NCBI RefSeq assembly: GCF_900100945.1 | Contig: NZ_FNCG01000006.1 | Coordinates: 62,001 to 126,000, forward strand | Length of the DNA: 64,000 bases | Direction: 5' to 3' | Origin: Mucilaginibacter gossypii | GTDB taxonomy: Bacteria; Bacteroidota; Bacteroidia; Sphingobacteriales; Sphingobacteriaceae | Position numbers and translations under genes: made by a program | Shown here: positions 1-7,538 of the stretch, one piece after another | How positions within the stretch are numbered: position 1 is the stretch's first letter | Layout: every line of letters begins with the position of its first letter | Notes under the pieces: model-generated | Seen by the model: the letters and a program-made list of their open reading frames with translations, nothing else | Databases searched by the model: none | What the model was told of the DNA's origin: nothing

Positions 1-232
1 TTTTCTTTTTGAAGATAATTACTTTATCACCTTTTAAATGTGACACGATCTTAGCCGATACTTTAGCACCTTTCAAATCAGAACCTAATTTGAATTTACC
101 TTCGTTTTCTGCTAACAATACACTGTCAAATTCAATACTAGCGCCTTCATCGCCTTGTAACCTGTGTACAAAGATCTGCTGGTCTTTTGCAACTTTAAAT
201 TGCTGTCCTGCTATACTTACTATTGCGTACAT
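1..232 (-). CDS. rplU: 50S ribosomal protein L21 (partial, 3' end beyond window)
   Basis: Ribosomal protein L21, a structural protein of the large subunit that contacts 23S rRNA. The minus strand reads from an ATG at 232 and stays open to the window edge, giving the first 77 of about 103 residues. The N-terminus MYAIVSIAGQQFKV is the typical L21 opening, followed by the usual beta-strand region with VHRLQGDEG and a lysine-rich stretch (HLKGDKVIIFKKK). The C-terminus is missing only because the window ends. In most bacteria rpmA (L27) follows directly; that would lie outside. A strong Bacteroidota promoter precedes it. Identification is by recognised sequence and I am very sure. Confidence 0.95.
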   Translation of the reverse strand, partial: MYAIVSIAGQQFKVAKDQQIFVHRLQGDEGASIEFDSVLLAENEGKFKLGSDLKGAKVSAKIVSHLKGDKVIIFKKK

Positions 233-264
233 GTTTGTTAAATATTGTTTTAAATTTCGAGGTG

Positions 265-295
265 CAAATATAGGGATTGATTATTTAATAAACAA
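265..295 (-). promoter_or_regulatory. Bacteroidota-type promoter of rplU
   Basis: Read on the minus strand there is a TTG (293-295), 20 bases, then TATATTTG (265-272), which fits the Bacteroidota housekeeping consensus TTG-N19-21-TAnnTTTG exactly. It sits about 33 bases upstream of the rplU start, so ribosomal transcription can begin independently of the upstream gene. Confidence 0.8.
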
Positions 296-307
296 CATCC
301 CGATATT

Positions 308-814
308 TTATTTTTTACCACGATTCTCTACATCAGTTAGTTTTTTTTGAATCTCGGCTATCAACCTTTGATTAGCGTCAATCAGTTTAGGATTGCCAAA
401 ATAATCGGTATCAAAGATCACACGCTTGGTTTTTTCTTTGTATTTGAACTCAATAATGTACCGAACAGCTTTTCCATCAGCAACTTTCGACGTATCACCC
501 GTTTCCTTCGACGGAAAATCCCAGAAACCCAGGTCGGCAGCTTTACGGTGCAGGTATAACAGGTCATCTTTAGTTAAACGCAAATGCTCTTTAACCAACG
601 AATCGCGCCTGTCAAGGTATTGGAACATACCTGTACGTGAATCGTATTTATTTACAAGGCTATCCTTATGACCATACTGAAAACTGATCGATTCGAAATC
701 AACGAAGCGGTATGGCGCATTCTTAATCATCATGCCATAATAATACACGCAGTACAGTATAAACGGCACCACAACAGTCATGATCAGAAATACTTTTTTT
801 AAACGGGGAGACAT
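308..814 (-). CDS. Membrane-anchored hypothetical protein, 168 aa
   Basis: I do not recognise this family. One N-terminal membrane helix (about residues 7-27, KKVFLIMTVVVPFILYCVYY) is followed by a soluble domain of about 140 residues rich in charged residues. The domain has alternating strand-like segments (RYIIEFKYKEKTKRVIFDTD) near the C-terminus, so a signal-anchored periplasmic domain is likely. It lies directly upstream of rplU on the same strand, but rplU has its own promoter, so no functional link follows. The start is preceded by four tandem 8-bp repeats. Coding potential looks real: full-length, no overlap, ordinary codon use. Confidence 0.7.
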   Translation of the reverse strand: MSPRLKKVFLIMTVVVPFILYCVYYYGMMIKNAPYRFVDFESISFQYGHKDSLVNKYDSRTGMFQYLDRRDSLVKEHLRLTKDDLLYLHRKAADLGFWDFPSKETGDTSKVADGKAVRYIIEFKYKEKTKRVIFDTDYFGNPKLIDANQRLIAEIQKKLTDVENRGKK

Positions 815-820
815 ATATAA

Positions 821-852
821 TTATTGAGTTATTGAATTAGTGAATTATTGTT
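821..852. repeat. Four tandem 8-bp repeats upstream of the 814 start
   Basis: On the + strand four 8-bp units lie head to tail: TTATTGAG, TTATTGAA, TTAGTGAA, TTATTGTT. They begin 7 bases upstream of the start codon at 814 (minus gene), so they fall in its leader or promoter spacer. Confidence 0.6.
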
Positions 853-865
853 TTTTCATCATGTA

Positions 866-1217
866 ATTGCGAGGTACGAAGCAATCACGAACTATACAGA
901 GCGATTCTATATCAGAGACTATCAACAGCTATAATTTATAGGTGTTAATGAACTGCATTCGGTCGGCTGTCTTCGTTTCTTATAATGCCATAATTATAAA
1001 TTGATTATTAATGCTTTTTTTCTATCTACAAACTTGGGCGTTGCCTGCGGCCCGGGCTTTCCGTTACAAGTCCTCACCTTTCCTGCCCGCAATCCCAGCC
1101 CGCGCTGTGGGCTTTTCACTACAATCCCTAACGCGGCCATACGCGCCAGCTCTAAAATATATTTTCCCATCATCACTGCTTTTTGGGATTTACCCTATAG
1201 TTCTTCGCAATGACGGC
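866..1217. repeat. Dispersed intergenic repeat element(s) in a 408-bp gene-free stretch
   Basis: The region 815-1222 holds no convincing gene. At 866-886 is a hairpin-forming block (ATTGC...GCAAT around GAGGTACGAA). A GC-rich block at 1036-1134 is bounded by inverted GCGTT (1038-1042) and AACGC (1130-1134). Inside it are two imperfect direct repeats of the form GGGCTTTCCGTTACAAGTCC and GGGCTTTTCACTACAATCCC. TTCGCAATGACGG at 1205-1217 resembles the partner of the first block. From experience such blocks occur in many copies in Sphingobacteriaceae intergenic regions; that is recollection, not something shown here. Confidence 0.55.
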
Positions 1218-1222
1218 ATACT

Positions 1223-2614
1223 TTATTCTCTTATTATTTGAGTACCTACCTCTTCTCCTTCCCACTTGCTCACAACGGCTGTTGCCATTGCATTGCCTAA
1301 TACGTTTGTGGCCGAACGTCCCATATCCAACAACGGATCGATACCTATTAGCAAAAACAAGCCGGCTTCGGGGATATTAAACATAGCCAACGTACCTGCT
1401 ATAACCACGAGCGAAGCCCTTGGCACACCCGCCACACCTTTACTGGTAAGCATCAGCACCAATAACATGGATAACTGGTGCCCGAATGAAAGATGAATAT
1501 CATATGATTGCGCCAGAAACAATGATGCAAAGGTCATGTACATCATGGAGCCATCCAAATTAAATGAATACCCCAATGGCAATACAAAGCTTACTATTTT
1601 ATTACTGCAGCCAAAGCGCTCCAGCTCTTCCAGCACCTTTGGATAGGCCGCTTCGCTCGTTGAAGTACTAAATGCGATCAGCATGGCGTCTTTAATTCTG
1701 TTAATAAGTCTGAATACCGGCTTTCTCAATACAATATACCCGGCCAATATAATTACCGACCAAAGTACGATGAGCGAAAAATAAAACTCGCTGATAAAAA
1801 TACCGTACGTTGATAGTACGCCTATTCCCTGCTTGGCCACTACGGCGGTTATGGCACCAAATATGGCTAAAGGGGCCATTTTCATTACATAACCGGTAAT
1901 CTTCATGATCACATGTGCAAAGGCATCCATTGCTTTGACCACTATTTTGCCTTGTTCGCCTATCGCTGCTGTCGCTACGCCAAAAAATAAAGAGAACACA
2001 ACAATCTGTAATATTTCGTTATTGGCCATCGCCTCAATAAAGCTCTTAGGGAAAACGTGACCGACAAACTCGGTTAATGATAATGCAGATTTCTTGATAC
2101 CGGTACTTAAATGACTATCCGGAAGCGGCAGGTGCATGGTTTTGCCCGGTTCAAACAGGTTAACCAATAACATGCCTAATAATAAAGACACCAGCGTAGC
2201 GCTGATAAACCAAAGCATGGTTTTGCCACCAATCCGGCCCACAGCTTTGATATCCCCTACCTTGGCTACGCCTACCACCAGGGTGGTAAATACCAACGGG
2301 GCCACAATCATTTTTATAAGATTGAGGAAGATCTTGCTCAGGATATTATAAAGTTCAAGTTTATCTTCCCGCGCATCGGTAGCCTGGCTTTGCAGTTTAA
2401 CCTGGGTAATTCTTTGTAACTTAAGATCTTTGTAGGCCGCAACCGTAGTATCGGGTAATGCTTCAATATTTTTATCAATAGCTTTAATTGCAGTCCCGGC
2501 GGTACTGAGCTGTTTATTCAAATCGGCAAAAACGTAGGTATTATAAATATAACCGGCTATCACACCCAATACCAGTGCGATAAAAATGAAGAGCGTCAGT
2601 CTGCTTTTTTTCAT
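1223..2614 (-). CDS. Dicarboxylate/amino acid:cation symporter (DAACS family, DctA/GltP-like)
   Basis: Inner-membrane secondary transporter that takes up C4-dicarboxylates or acidic amino acids with Na+ or H+. The family signatures are present: serine-rich loop AFSTSTSEAAYP, PLGYSFNLDGSMMY, TSKGVAGVP, and the substrate-site segment LLDMGRSATNVLGNA. The Asn in NVLGN (Asp in GltPh) matches the DctA branch, so dicarboxylates are somewhat more likely than glutamate. An extra segment of about 60 residues (27-85, helical and rich in K, Q and D) separates TM1 from TM2, longer than in E. coli DctA. It stands alone, with a likely -7 element just upstream. The family call is secure and the substrate is not. 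Confidence 0.9.
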   Translation of the reverse strand: MKKSRLTLFIFIALVLGVIAGYIYNTYVFADLNKQLSTAGTAIKAIDKNIEALPDTTVAAYKDLKLQRITQVKLQSQATDAREDKLELYNILSKIFLNLIKMIVAPLVFTTLVVGVAKVGDIKAVGRIGGKTMLWFISATLVSLLLGMLLVNLFEPGKTMHLPLPDSHLSTGIKKSALSLTEFVGHVFPKSFIEAMANNEILQIVVFSLFFGVATAAIGEQGKIVVKAMDAFAHVIMKITGYVMKMAPLAIFGAITAVVAKQGIGVLSTYGIFISEFYFSLIVLWSVIILAGYIVLRKPVFRLINRIKDAMLIAFSTSTSEAAYPKVLEELERFGCSNKIVSFVLPLGYSFNLDGSMMYMTFASLFLAQSYDIHLSFGHQLSMLLVLMLTSKGVAGVPRASLVVIAGTLAMFNIPEAGLFLLIGIDPLLDMGRSATNVLGNAMATAVVSKWEGEEVGTQIIRE

Positions 2615-2631
2615 TTAATTTAATAAGCCTG

Positions 2632-2639
2632 CAAAACTA
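2632..2639 (-). promoter_or_regulatory. Putative -7 element (TAGTTTTG) for the DAACS gene
   Basis: Minus-strand TAGTTTTG fits TAnnTTTG. The upstream -33 element is poor (CTG about 22 bases away), and the implied leader is only about 10 bases, which is common in this phylum. Confidence 0.4.
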
Positions 2640-2884
2640 CAAAATTTACGCGCTGTTTAAACAGGTGTGGGAATATTCTATTTTCCATTTAAATCAGATG
2701 AGAAAATAAAATCGTTGCACTCAGCAAACGCTATTTCAGTTTCTTCACTAATTTTGCGTACTACAATTAATTACACCATTATAATTGGAACCCCTTCGTG
2801 TAATTCGTTCTAATTGAATCAAGCTTAAAAGGCAATTCGTGAAAAATATTTAAACAATTAGTATTTTACCCGCTTATTTACAAC

Positions 2885-3412
2885 ATGAGTATCACAGCTT
2901 ACGGATTACAGCATATAAAAAAGGAAATTCAGCACCTGCACAACGAGCAATTGGCCGAATTAATGCTGCGCTTGGCACGGTACAAAAAAGAAAACAAGGA
3001 GCTGTTGGCCTACCTGCTTTTTGAAGCCCATGATGAAGCCGCTTTTATTGAAAAAGTAAAAGCCGAAGCGGGTTTCATGTTCAGCCAGTTATCATCGCTG
3101 AGTTACAACGCAGCAAAGGGTATGCGCAAAATATTGAGGTTGCTGAGCAAGTACACCAAGTTTATGACATCAAAAGGTGCTGAGATTGATTTACTGATCA
3201 ATTTTTGCGAAAATTACCTTGAATATGCCGACCGGCGCACCTCATACAAACCCTTAAGGCTGATATTGATAAGGCAGGTTGAAAAGATCCGTGGTTTAAT
3301 TAACAAGCTTCATGAAGACTTACAATTTGACTACCAGGATAGTTACAATAAATTAATAAGCGATGCAGAAAGCAAGCTTGGCTGGTTTAAAAAGAATGAT
3401 CACTTGTTGTAA
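2885..3412 (+). CDS. Conserved-looking helical hypothetical protein, 175 aa
   Basis: I do not recognise a domain. The protein is almost entirely helical and charged, with no signal peptide or membrane segment, so it should be cytoplasmic. Segments such as LHNEQLAELMLRLARYKKE and LLSKYTKFMTSKGAEIDLLI look like amphipathic helices. It lies 41 bp upstream of an ECF sigma factor on the same strand and may be cotranscribed with it. Product class unknown; coding status likely from its length and clean reading frame. Confidence 0.65.
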   Translation: MSITAYGLQHIKKEIQHLHNEQLAELMLRLARYKKENKELLAYLLFEAHDEAAFIEKVKAEAGFMFSQLSSLSYNAAKGMRKILRLLSKYTKFMTSKGAEIDLLINFCENYLEYADRRTSYKPLRLILIRQVEKIRGLINKLHEDLQFDYQDSYNKLISDAESKLGWFKKNDHLL

Positions 3413-3453
3413 CATATAAAGTTTAACATCGTCTAAATATAAAATTAACTGAA

Positions 3454-3951
3454 GTGGCCAACAAAGAAGCAGCATTCAAGCAGATATATGAAGCTAATTC
3501 TAAAAAGATATTCCATCTGTGCTATGGTTATACCGGCGATGACGATGCCGCCAATGACCTGCTACAGGAAACTTTTTTAAAGGTTTGGCAAAATTTAGAG
3601 AAATTCCGTAACCAGGCCATGATATCAACCTGGATTTACCGCATTGCTGTAAATACCTGCTTAACCTATTTGCGCTCGGAAAAACGCCAGGCCAAAGACG
3701 AACTAACCCCACAATTAGCGGAAACAAAACGAGAAGAACTATCGGATAAAAACGAGCAGGTAGCTTTGCTCTATAAATGTATTTCAAAACTGGAAGAATC
3801 AGAAAGGATTATTATAACTATGGTACTTGATGAGGTGCCATACCCCGAAATTGCTGAAATTTCGGGTATATCAGAAGGGAACCTGAGGGTGAAAATTTAT
3901 CGTATAAAACAAAAATTAACGGAGTTATATAACCAGTATGAAAGACTTTGA
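3454..3951 (+). CDS. ECF-type RNA polymerase sigma factor
   Basis: Group 4 sigma-70 factor. Region 2 (about residues 8-75) shows the usual DDAANDLLQETFLKVWQNL and a STWIYRIAVNTCLTYLR segment. Region 4 (about 110-160) carries LEESERIIITMVLDEVPY and a helix-turn-helix EIAEISGISEGNLRVKIYR. The start is GTG: no ATG lies in frame between it and the upstream stop, and the protein begins in register with the family. Its 3' end overlaps the next gene by 14 bases, which suggests translational coupling to a cognate regulator. Confidence 0.9.
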   Translation: MANKEAAFKQIYEANSKKIFHLCYGYTGDDDAANDLLQETFLKVWQNLEKFRNQAMISTWIYRIAVNTCLTYLRSEKRQAKDELTPQLAETKREELSDKNEQVALLYKCISKLEESERIIITMVLDEVPYPEIAEISGISEGNLRVKIYRIKQKLTELYNQYERL

Positions 3952-4528
3952 TCATTTGATGTCGGTTTGGCAGGGACAGCCAAAACCAGATCAGCTTTCG
4001 GTGGATGAGGTGCTGAAGCAGGTAAAGAAGGGAATAAGGAGTATAACCCAAAAGTTATACTGGAGTATTGTGGCCATGGTTGTAACTGTCGCATTCGCTT
4101 TTGTCGTCACTTTTTTCCTGGCATTTAAATCTGCAGTTACTACTATCGGAATCCTCATCGTACTGGTAACCATGTTGATGTATCTTTCATTAATGGTACG
4201 TCATTACCACATTTTGAGTAAGCGCGATGCAACACTCAACCCTGCCGAATATCTTGACAGCCTTAAGGCATATCAAAAAAACCGCAGCAAAGTTATAGGT
4301 TGGTTTTATTATACCTATATATTGTTGCTCAGCGCAGGCTTGGCCATGTATTTTATCGAAGTACTTGAACATTCATCCCTCACTTTTAAAATAGTAACAT
4401 ATACATCAATCGGGATCTGGTTTTTGTTCACTACGTTTTACCTTAAACCCCGGATGTTTAAGAACGAGGAAGAAAAGCTAAACCTTATGATTGACAGATT
4501 AGTGAGGTTGAAAGAACAATTTGATTAA
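3938..4528 (+). CDS. Four-helix membrane protein, candidate anti-sigma factor
   Basis: 196 residues with a short cytoplasmic N-terminus (MKDFDHLMSVWQGQPKPDQ), then predicted membrane helices at about 42-62, 66-86, 121-141 and 145-165, and a charged C-terminal tail. The overlap with the sigma factor and the N-terminal cytoplasmic segment followed by membrane helices suggest it is the membrane-bound anti-sigma partner. I see no zinc-binding ZAS motif (HxxxCxxC) and no FecR domain, so this is inference from position. It could be an unrelated coupled membrane protein. Confidence 0.65.
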   Translation: MKDFDHLMSVWQGQPKPDQLSVDEVLKQVKKGIRSITQKLYWSIVAMVVTVAFAFVVTFFLAFKSAVTTIGILIVLVTMLMYLSLMVRHYHILSKRDATLNPAEYLDSLKAYQKNRSKVIGWFYYTYILLLSAGLAMYFIEVLEHSSLTFKIVTYTSIGIWFLFTTFYLKPRMFKNEEEKLNLMIDRLVRLKEQFD

Positions 4529-4553
4529 AGGATTAGTTTTTTAGATTTGCCTG

Positions 4554-5105
4554 ATGGCTATTTCCGAAACTGTAACAATTCAAAAATTAACTTTAGCTGA
4601 TGCCGACGTATTATTGGAGCTAAGCAAAAAAACTTTTTTTGATTTCTTTGCTCATTTAAATAAACCAGAAGATATGGAGGCTTATGCATCTGTAGCCTTC
4701 ACGCCGCAAAAAATACAAGCAGAGCTCAGTAACCCAAACTCTCATTTTTTCTTCGCGATGCTGGATGGTGAAATAACCGGCTATCTCAAGCTAAACTATT
4801 GCCACGCCCAAACAGAATTTCAGGATCCTGCTGCAGTTGAAATTGAGCGCATTTATGTTTTGGCCGAATATCACGGCAAAAAGATAGGCCACCAATTTAT
4901 TGATTTCACCTTAAAAGCAGCTACGGATAAACACCTGCAATACGTTTGGCTTGGTGTTTGGGAACACAACCTAAAAGCAATTGCTTTTTATGAAAAACAT
5001 GGCTTTGAAGTATTCAGCAGCCATGAATTTGTCCTGGGAAGCGATAAGCAAACCGATTTATTAATGAGGAAAGCGATCTTATCAAGCTCAAAGCCGAAAG
5101 CCTAA
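4554..5105 (+). CDS. GNAT N-acetyltransferase, PaiA-like
   Basis: Cytoplasmic acetyl-CoA-dependent N-acetyltransferase. The GNAT core runs from about residue 8 to 175. Motif A is VEIERIYVLAEYHGKKIGHQ, with the Q/R-x-x-G-x-G/A loop present as YHGKKIG. Motif B is VWLGVWEHNLKAIAFYEKHGF. The C-terminal VLGSDKQTDLLM closely matches the PaiA (spermine/spermidine acetyltransferase) subgroup of Bacillus. Polyamine acetylation is therefore the best guess, but substrates vary widely in this superfamily. Convergent with the next gene across a shared inverted repeat. Confidence 0.88.
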   Translation: MAISETVTIQKLTLADADVLLELSKKTFFDFFAHLNKPEDMEAYASVAFTPQKIQAELSNPNSHFFFAMLDGEITGYLKLNYCHAQTEFQDPAAVEIERIYVLAEYHGKKIGHQFIDFTLKAATDKHLQYVWLGVWEHNLKAIAFYEKHGFEVFSSHEFVLGSDKQTDLLMRKAILSSSKPKA

Positions 5106-5159
5106 GGCCGAAAGCTTTTTTGCTTTATTGATTTCTTTTCGCTTTAAGCCTTAGGCTTT
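5097..5159. terminator. Inverted repeat between convergent genes (likely bidirectional terminator)
   Basis: A perfect 12-bp inverted repeat, AAAGCCTAAGGC (5097-5108) and GCCTTAGGCTTT (5148-5159), covers both stop codons. The 39-base loop contains a second small hairpin (AAAGC/GCTTT with a T-run). The long loop makes termination efficiency uncertain. Confidence 0.55.
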
Positions 5160-7516
5160 TAGCTATTTAATAACGGCAATTGATAATTAACTCCAACCCT
5201 TAACGCTTTTAAGCCTGTAACGCCCTGTAACTCTTCCAGTTCAAGATATTCCAGGTCATCAAGCAAGTAACCCTGTCCTTGCAGGTACCTGATGTACTCG
5301 TCATATTCAGCAGCTTCTGTTGGGTTAAAATATACCATGGCTATTTTGCCAGGCTGGGTAAGGCGTTCAAAAGTTCCTGCTATTAAAACTTTATCAATCC
5401 GCTTTTTTACCACCTCGTAACGGATATTATAGGCCCCCTCAACGTCAAAACGCCTTTCATCGTTTCTGAAACTGATATCTATAGCGTTTGAGTGAATAAA
5501 TATCAAGTGCGTGGTTTGCAAAGGACGTGAAAGCTGATCGCCAAGGTCGTTTGTCATCCGGGCTATTTCGGCCATTGACCGTAACTGCCACAAACGGATA
5601 TTTTTAAGGTACAGCATATCGAAAACGCGTTGCGGCGCTATCGATTGCCCTATGTAAATATCATATTCCACCCCATCTGTACGGAATTTTTCAAAATAAC
5701 AGGGAAATGATTCCTGCACTTCTGTCTGAGCCTGCTCCAGGTATTGGTTGATAGAAGTATTTATAAGCTGCATGGAGGTTTCCAGCTTACGCCTGTTTTC
5801 AAACGAAGCGCCGGTTTCCTCATTCATGGCATTAAAATACCTGTCAATAGTTTCCCTTTCGGCAGGGTAATTATTTCTGAAATGCTCCAGGAAAGGATTA
5901 ATCTCGTTATGAAGGAAAGTATCCAGCATCAATTCATCATTGGTAGTAATATAACCGCTGATGCGTTCGAGCCACTCTTCGCATTTAGATACCAACTTGC
6001 CGGTAAGGCTTAAATGAATATTTTCATTTAAAACCTGGAGCGTTTCAATAAGTATGGTGAGCAGATTTTTCAAATCCTCCTGCAGGGCGCTGTTGCGTTC
6101 AACTGTGGAATTGCGGATATCGACAGCCCCGAACAAAGGGTAAACATGGCTGAATGATACTGTTTCAATTTCGGGGCTCTTTTTCTTCTTTCTTTTTTCC
6201 TTAAGATAATTCCAGGCCACTTCATTAAACTTCCATTGAACCGACGGTTGCAACGAGGTAAATTTATTTTTGATAACACTTGAAATGCGGGCCTCAAACT
6301 GATCGATGCTGTTTTGCAGCAATTGGGCAATCAGCGGGATAGTAGCCTGTAATTTCGAGAGCAGTTTTTCGTAAAAAACAATCTCTTTATATGAAAATAC
6401 TTCCATGATGCCTACATTTTTCTTATTGTAGTACACCGGGAAAATTCCGTAAGATTTAATGCCGGCTTGTTTCAAAACCTGCAAAAAGGGGAATTTACCT
6501 ATTTTTTCGTTGGTAATGGAATTGAAAAAGATAGGCCTCGGGTTTTGGTTGTAATCATCAATGATGGCGTCAAACGTTTCTTCCGCAAGGTTAAAATCTT
6601 TAGCGGCCTTAAGCAGGATACTTCTGGAGCATTCGTCGTTATCAAAAATAGGCTCATTATTGATAGTTAAAAAAGGCATCAACCCAAACTCAATGCCCGG
6701 GCTTTCGGCAAGGGATTTTAGCGAGCTGATGATGTGCGCATATTGCTCCTCCTCATTTGCCGAATGGTTAACAAGCTCAGTACGAATATTTTCGAGCGCA
6801 TGGGTTAGCGTTACATCAGTTAATGTAATTATCGAAAACCCCTTAAATTTAAAAATATTGAGCGGTATTACCTTTTCAATAAGCTCAAGGCTGGTATGCG
6901 AATGTAAATACGGTTCAATAGTATCAAAACTAAGTTCAGGCAGTTCGCCATTCAATTCAATCTCCACGAAACGGGCATCAGTCTGGATATTAAAATACCT
7001 TGAAAGACCGGTTTCAGGATCTTCGTATGAAAACAGCAATTCATTCTTAATTGCCGACGAAAAGCCATACATCCGCTCAAGAATCAGGTTATAAATGAAC
7101 CGCTTTTGCCTATCACTGAACATTTCGTTCTTGGATACATTCAACGCATATAAATTAGAATGATGACTTGAATGGAAATCATAAAAAGCCTCAGTACTGA
7201 AAAATATCTTATCAGGTACCGGTGTACTTAGCGCCCAGTGAAATTCCTTTTCGTTAGCTATTGGCGGTGTCAGTATGGAGTAAATGAGCTCCAGCATTTC
7301 CCGGTACTTTTCGGCGTCCGTGGGCCGCATATCCAGGTCAATACATATATCATGCTCAAAACGTTCCAAAACATAGCGATAAAACTCGCTTTTGAGCGTC
7401 TTTTCGGTAGCAATCCGTTCTTTTAAATGCTCCACGAACGGGTTAAATGTCAGGCATGTTTCAACCTGACAAATGGTGCATTCGTTTTTGCTTATATTGA
7501 GTACTTCTGTGTGCAT
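5159..7516 (-). CDS. GAF-type domain protein of unknown function, 785 aa
   Basis: Large soluble protein without signal peptide. A GAF-like region lies at about residues 255-400 (SYGIFPVYYNKKNVGIMEVFSY is the typical GAF core). The middle holds a conserved-looking YPLFGAVDIRNST (459-471) and long helices follow. Near the N-terminus are clustered cysteines (C13, C16, C21), possibly metal- or redox-active. I start it at the ATG at 7516 rather than 7597, because the longer form would overlap the upstream gene by 59 bases while 7516 leaves a normal 22-base gap. Last gene of the ppk1 cluster. It is probably a signalling protein; the ligand and output are unknown. Confidence 0.7.
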   Translation of the reverse strand: MHTEVLNISKNECTICQVETCLTFNPFVEHLKERIATEKTLKSEFYRYVLERFEHDICIDLDMRPTDAEKYREMLELIYSILTPPIANEKEFHWALSTPVPDKIFFSTEAFYDFHSSHHSNLYALNVSKNEMFSDRQKRFIYNLILERMYGFSSAIKNELLFSYEDPETGLSRYFNIQTDARFVEIELNGELPELSFDTIEPYLHSHTSLELIEKVIPLNIFKFKGFSIITLTDVTLTHALENIRTELVNHSANEEEQYAHIISSLKSLAESPGIEFGLMPFLTINNEPIFDNDECSRSILLKAAKDFNLAEETFDAIIDDYNQNPRPIFFNSITNEKIGKFPFLQVLKQAGIKSYGIFPVYYNKKNVGIMEVFSYKEIVFYEKLLSKLQATIPLIAQLLQNSIDQFEARISSVIKNKFTSLQPSVQWKFNEVAWNYLKEKRKKKKSPEIETVSFSHVYPLFGAVDIRNSTVERNSALQEDLKNLLTILIETLQVLNENIHLSLTGKLVSKCEEWLERISGYITTNDELMLDTFLHNEINPFLEHFRNNYPAERETIDRYFNAMNEETGASFENRRKLETSMQLINTSINQYLEQAQTEVQESFPCYFEKFRTDGVEYDIYIGQSIAPQRVFDMLYLKNIRLWQLRSMAEIARMTNDLGDQLSRPLQTTHLIFIHSNAIDISFRNDERRFDVEGAYNIRYEVVKKRIDKVLIAGTFERLTQPGKIAMVYFNPTEAAEYDEYIRYLQGQGYLLDDLEYLELEELQGVTGLKALRVGVNYQLPLLNS

Positions 7517-7538
7517 TTTTATAACAGTTTTACCCTCT

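Noticed and set aside
994..1241. Frames on both strands across the GC-rich repeat near 1.0-1.2 kb
   Set aside because: They arise from the GC-rich repeat block and carry no domain or plausible start region.
1223..2614. Loss of the sodium-site Asp (NVLGN instead of NVTGD) in the symporter as an inactivating change
   Set aside because: The DctA branch of the family normally has Asn at this position.
5159..7516. DIRNST motif in the GAF protein as a class III nucleotide cyclase, which would complete a Pycsar system with the HD/PycTM gene
   Set aside because: The FxDI-type match is isolated. There is no second metal Asp at the expected distance and no cyclase core, so I do not call a cyclase.
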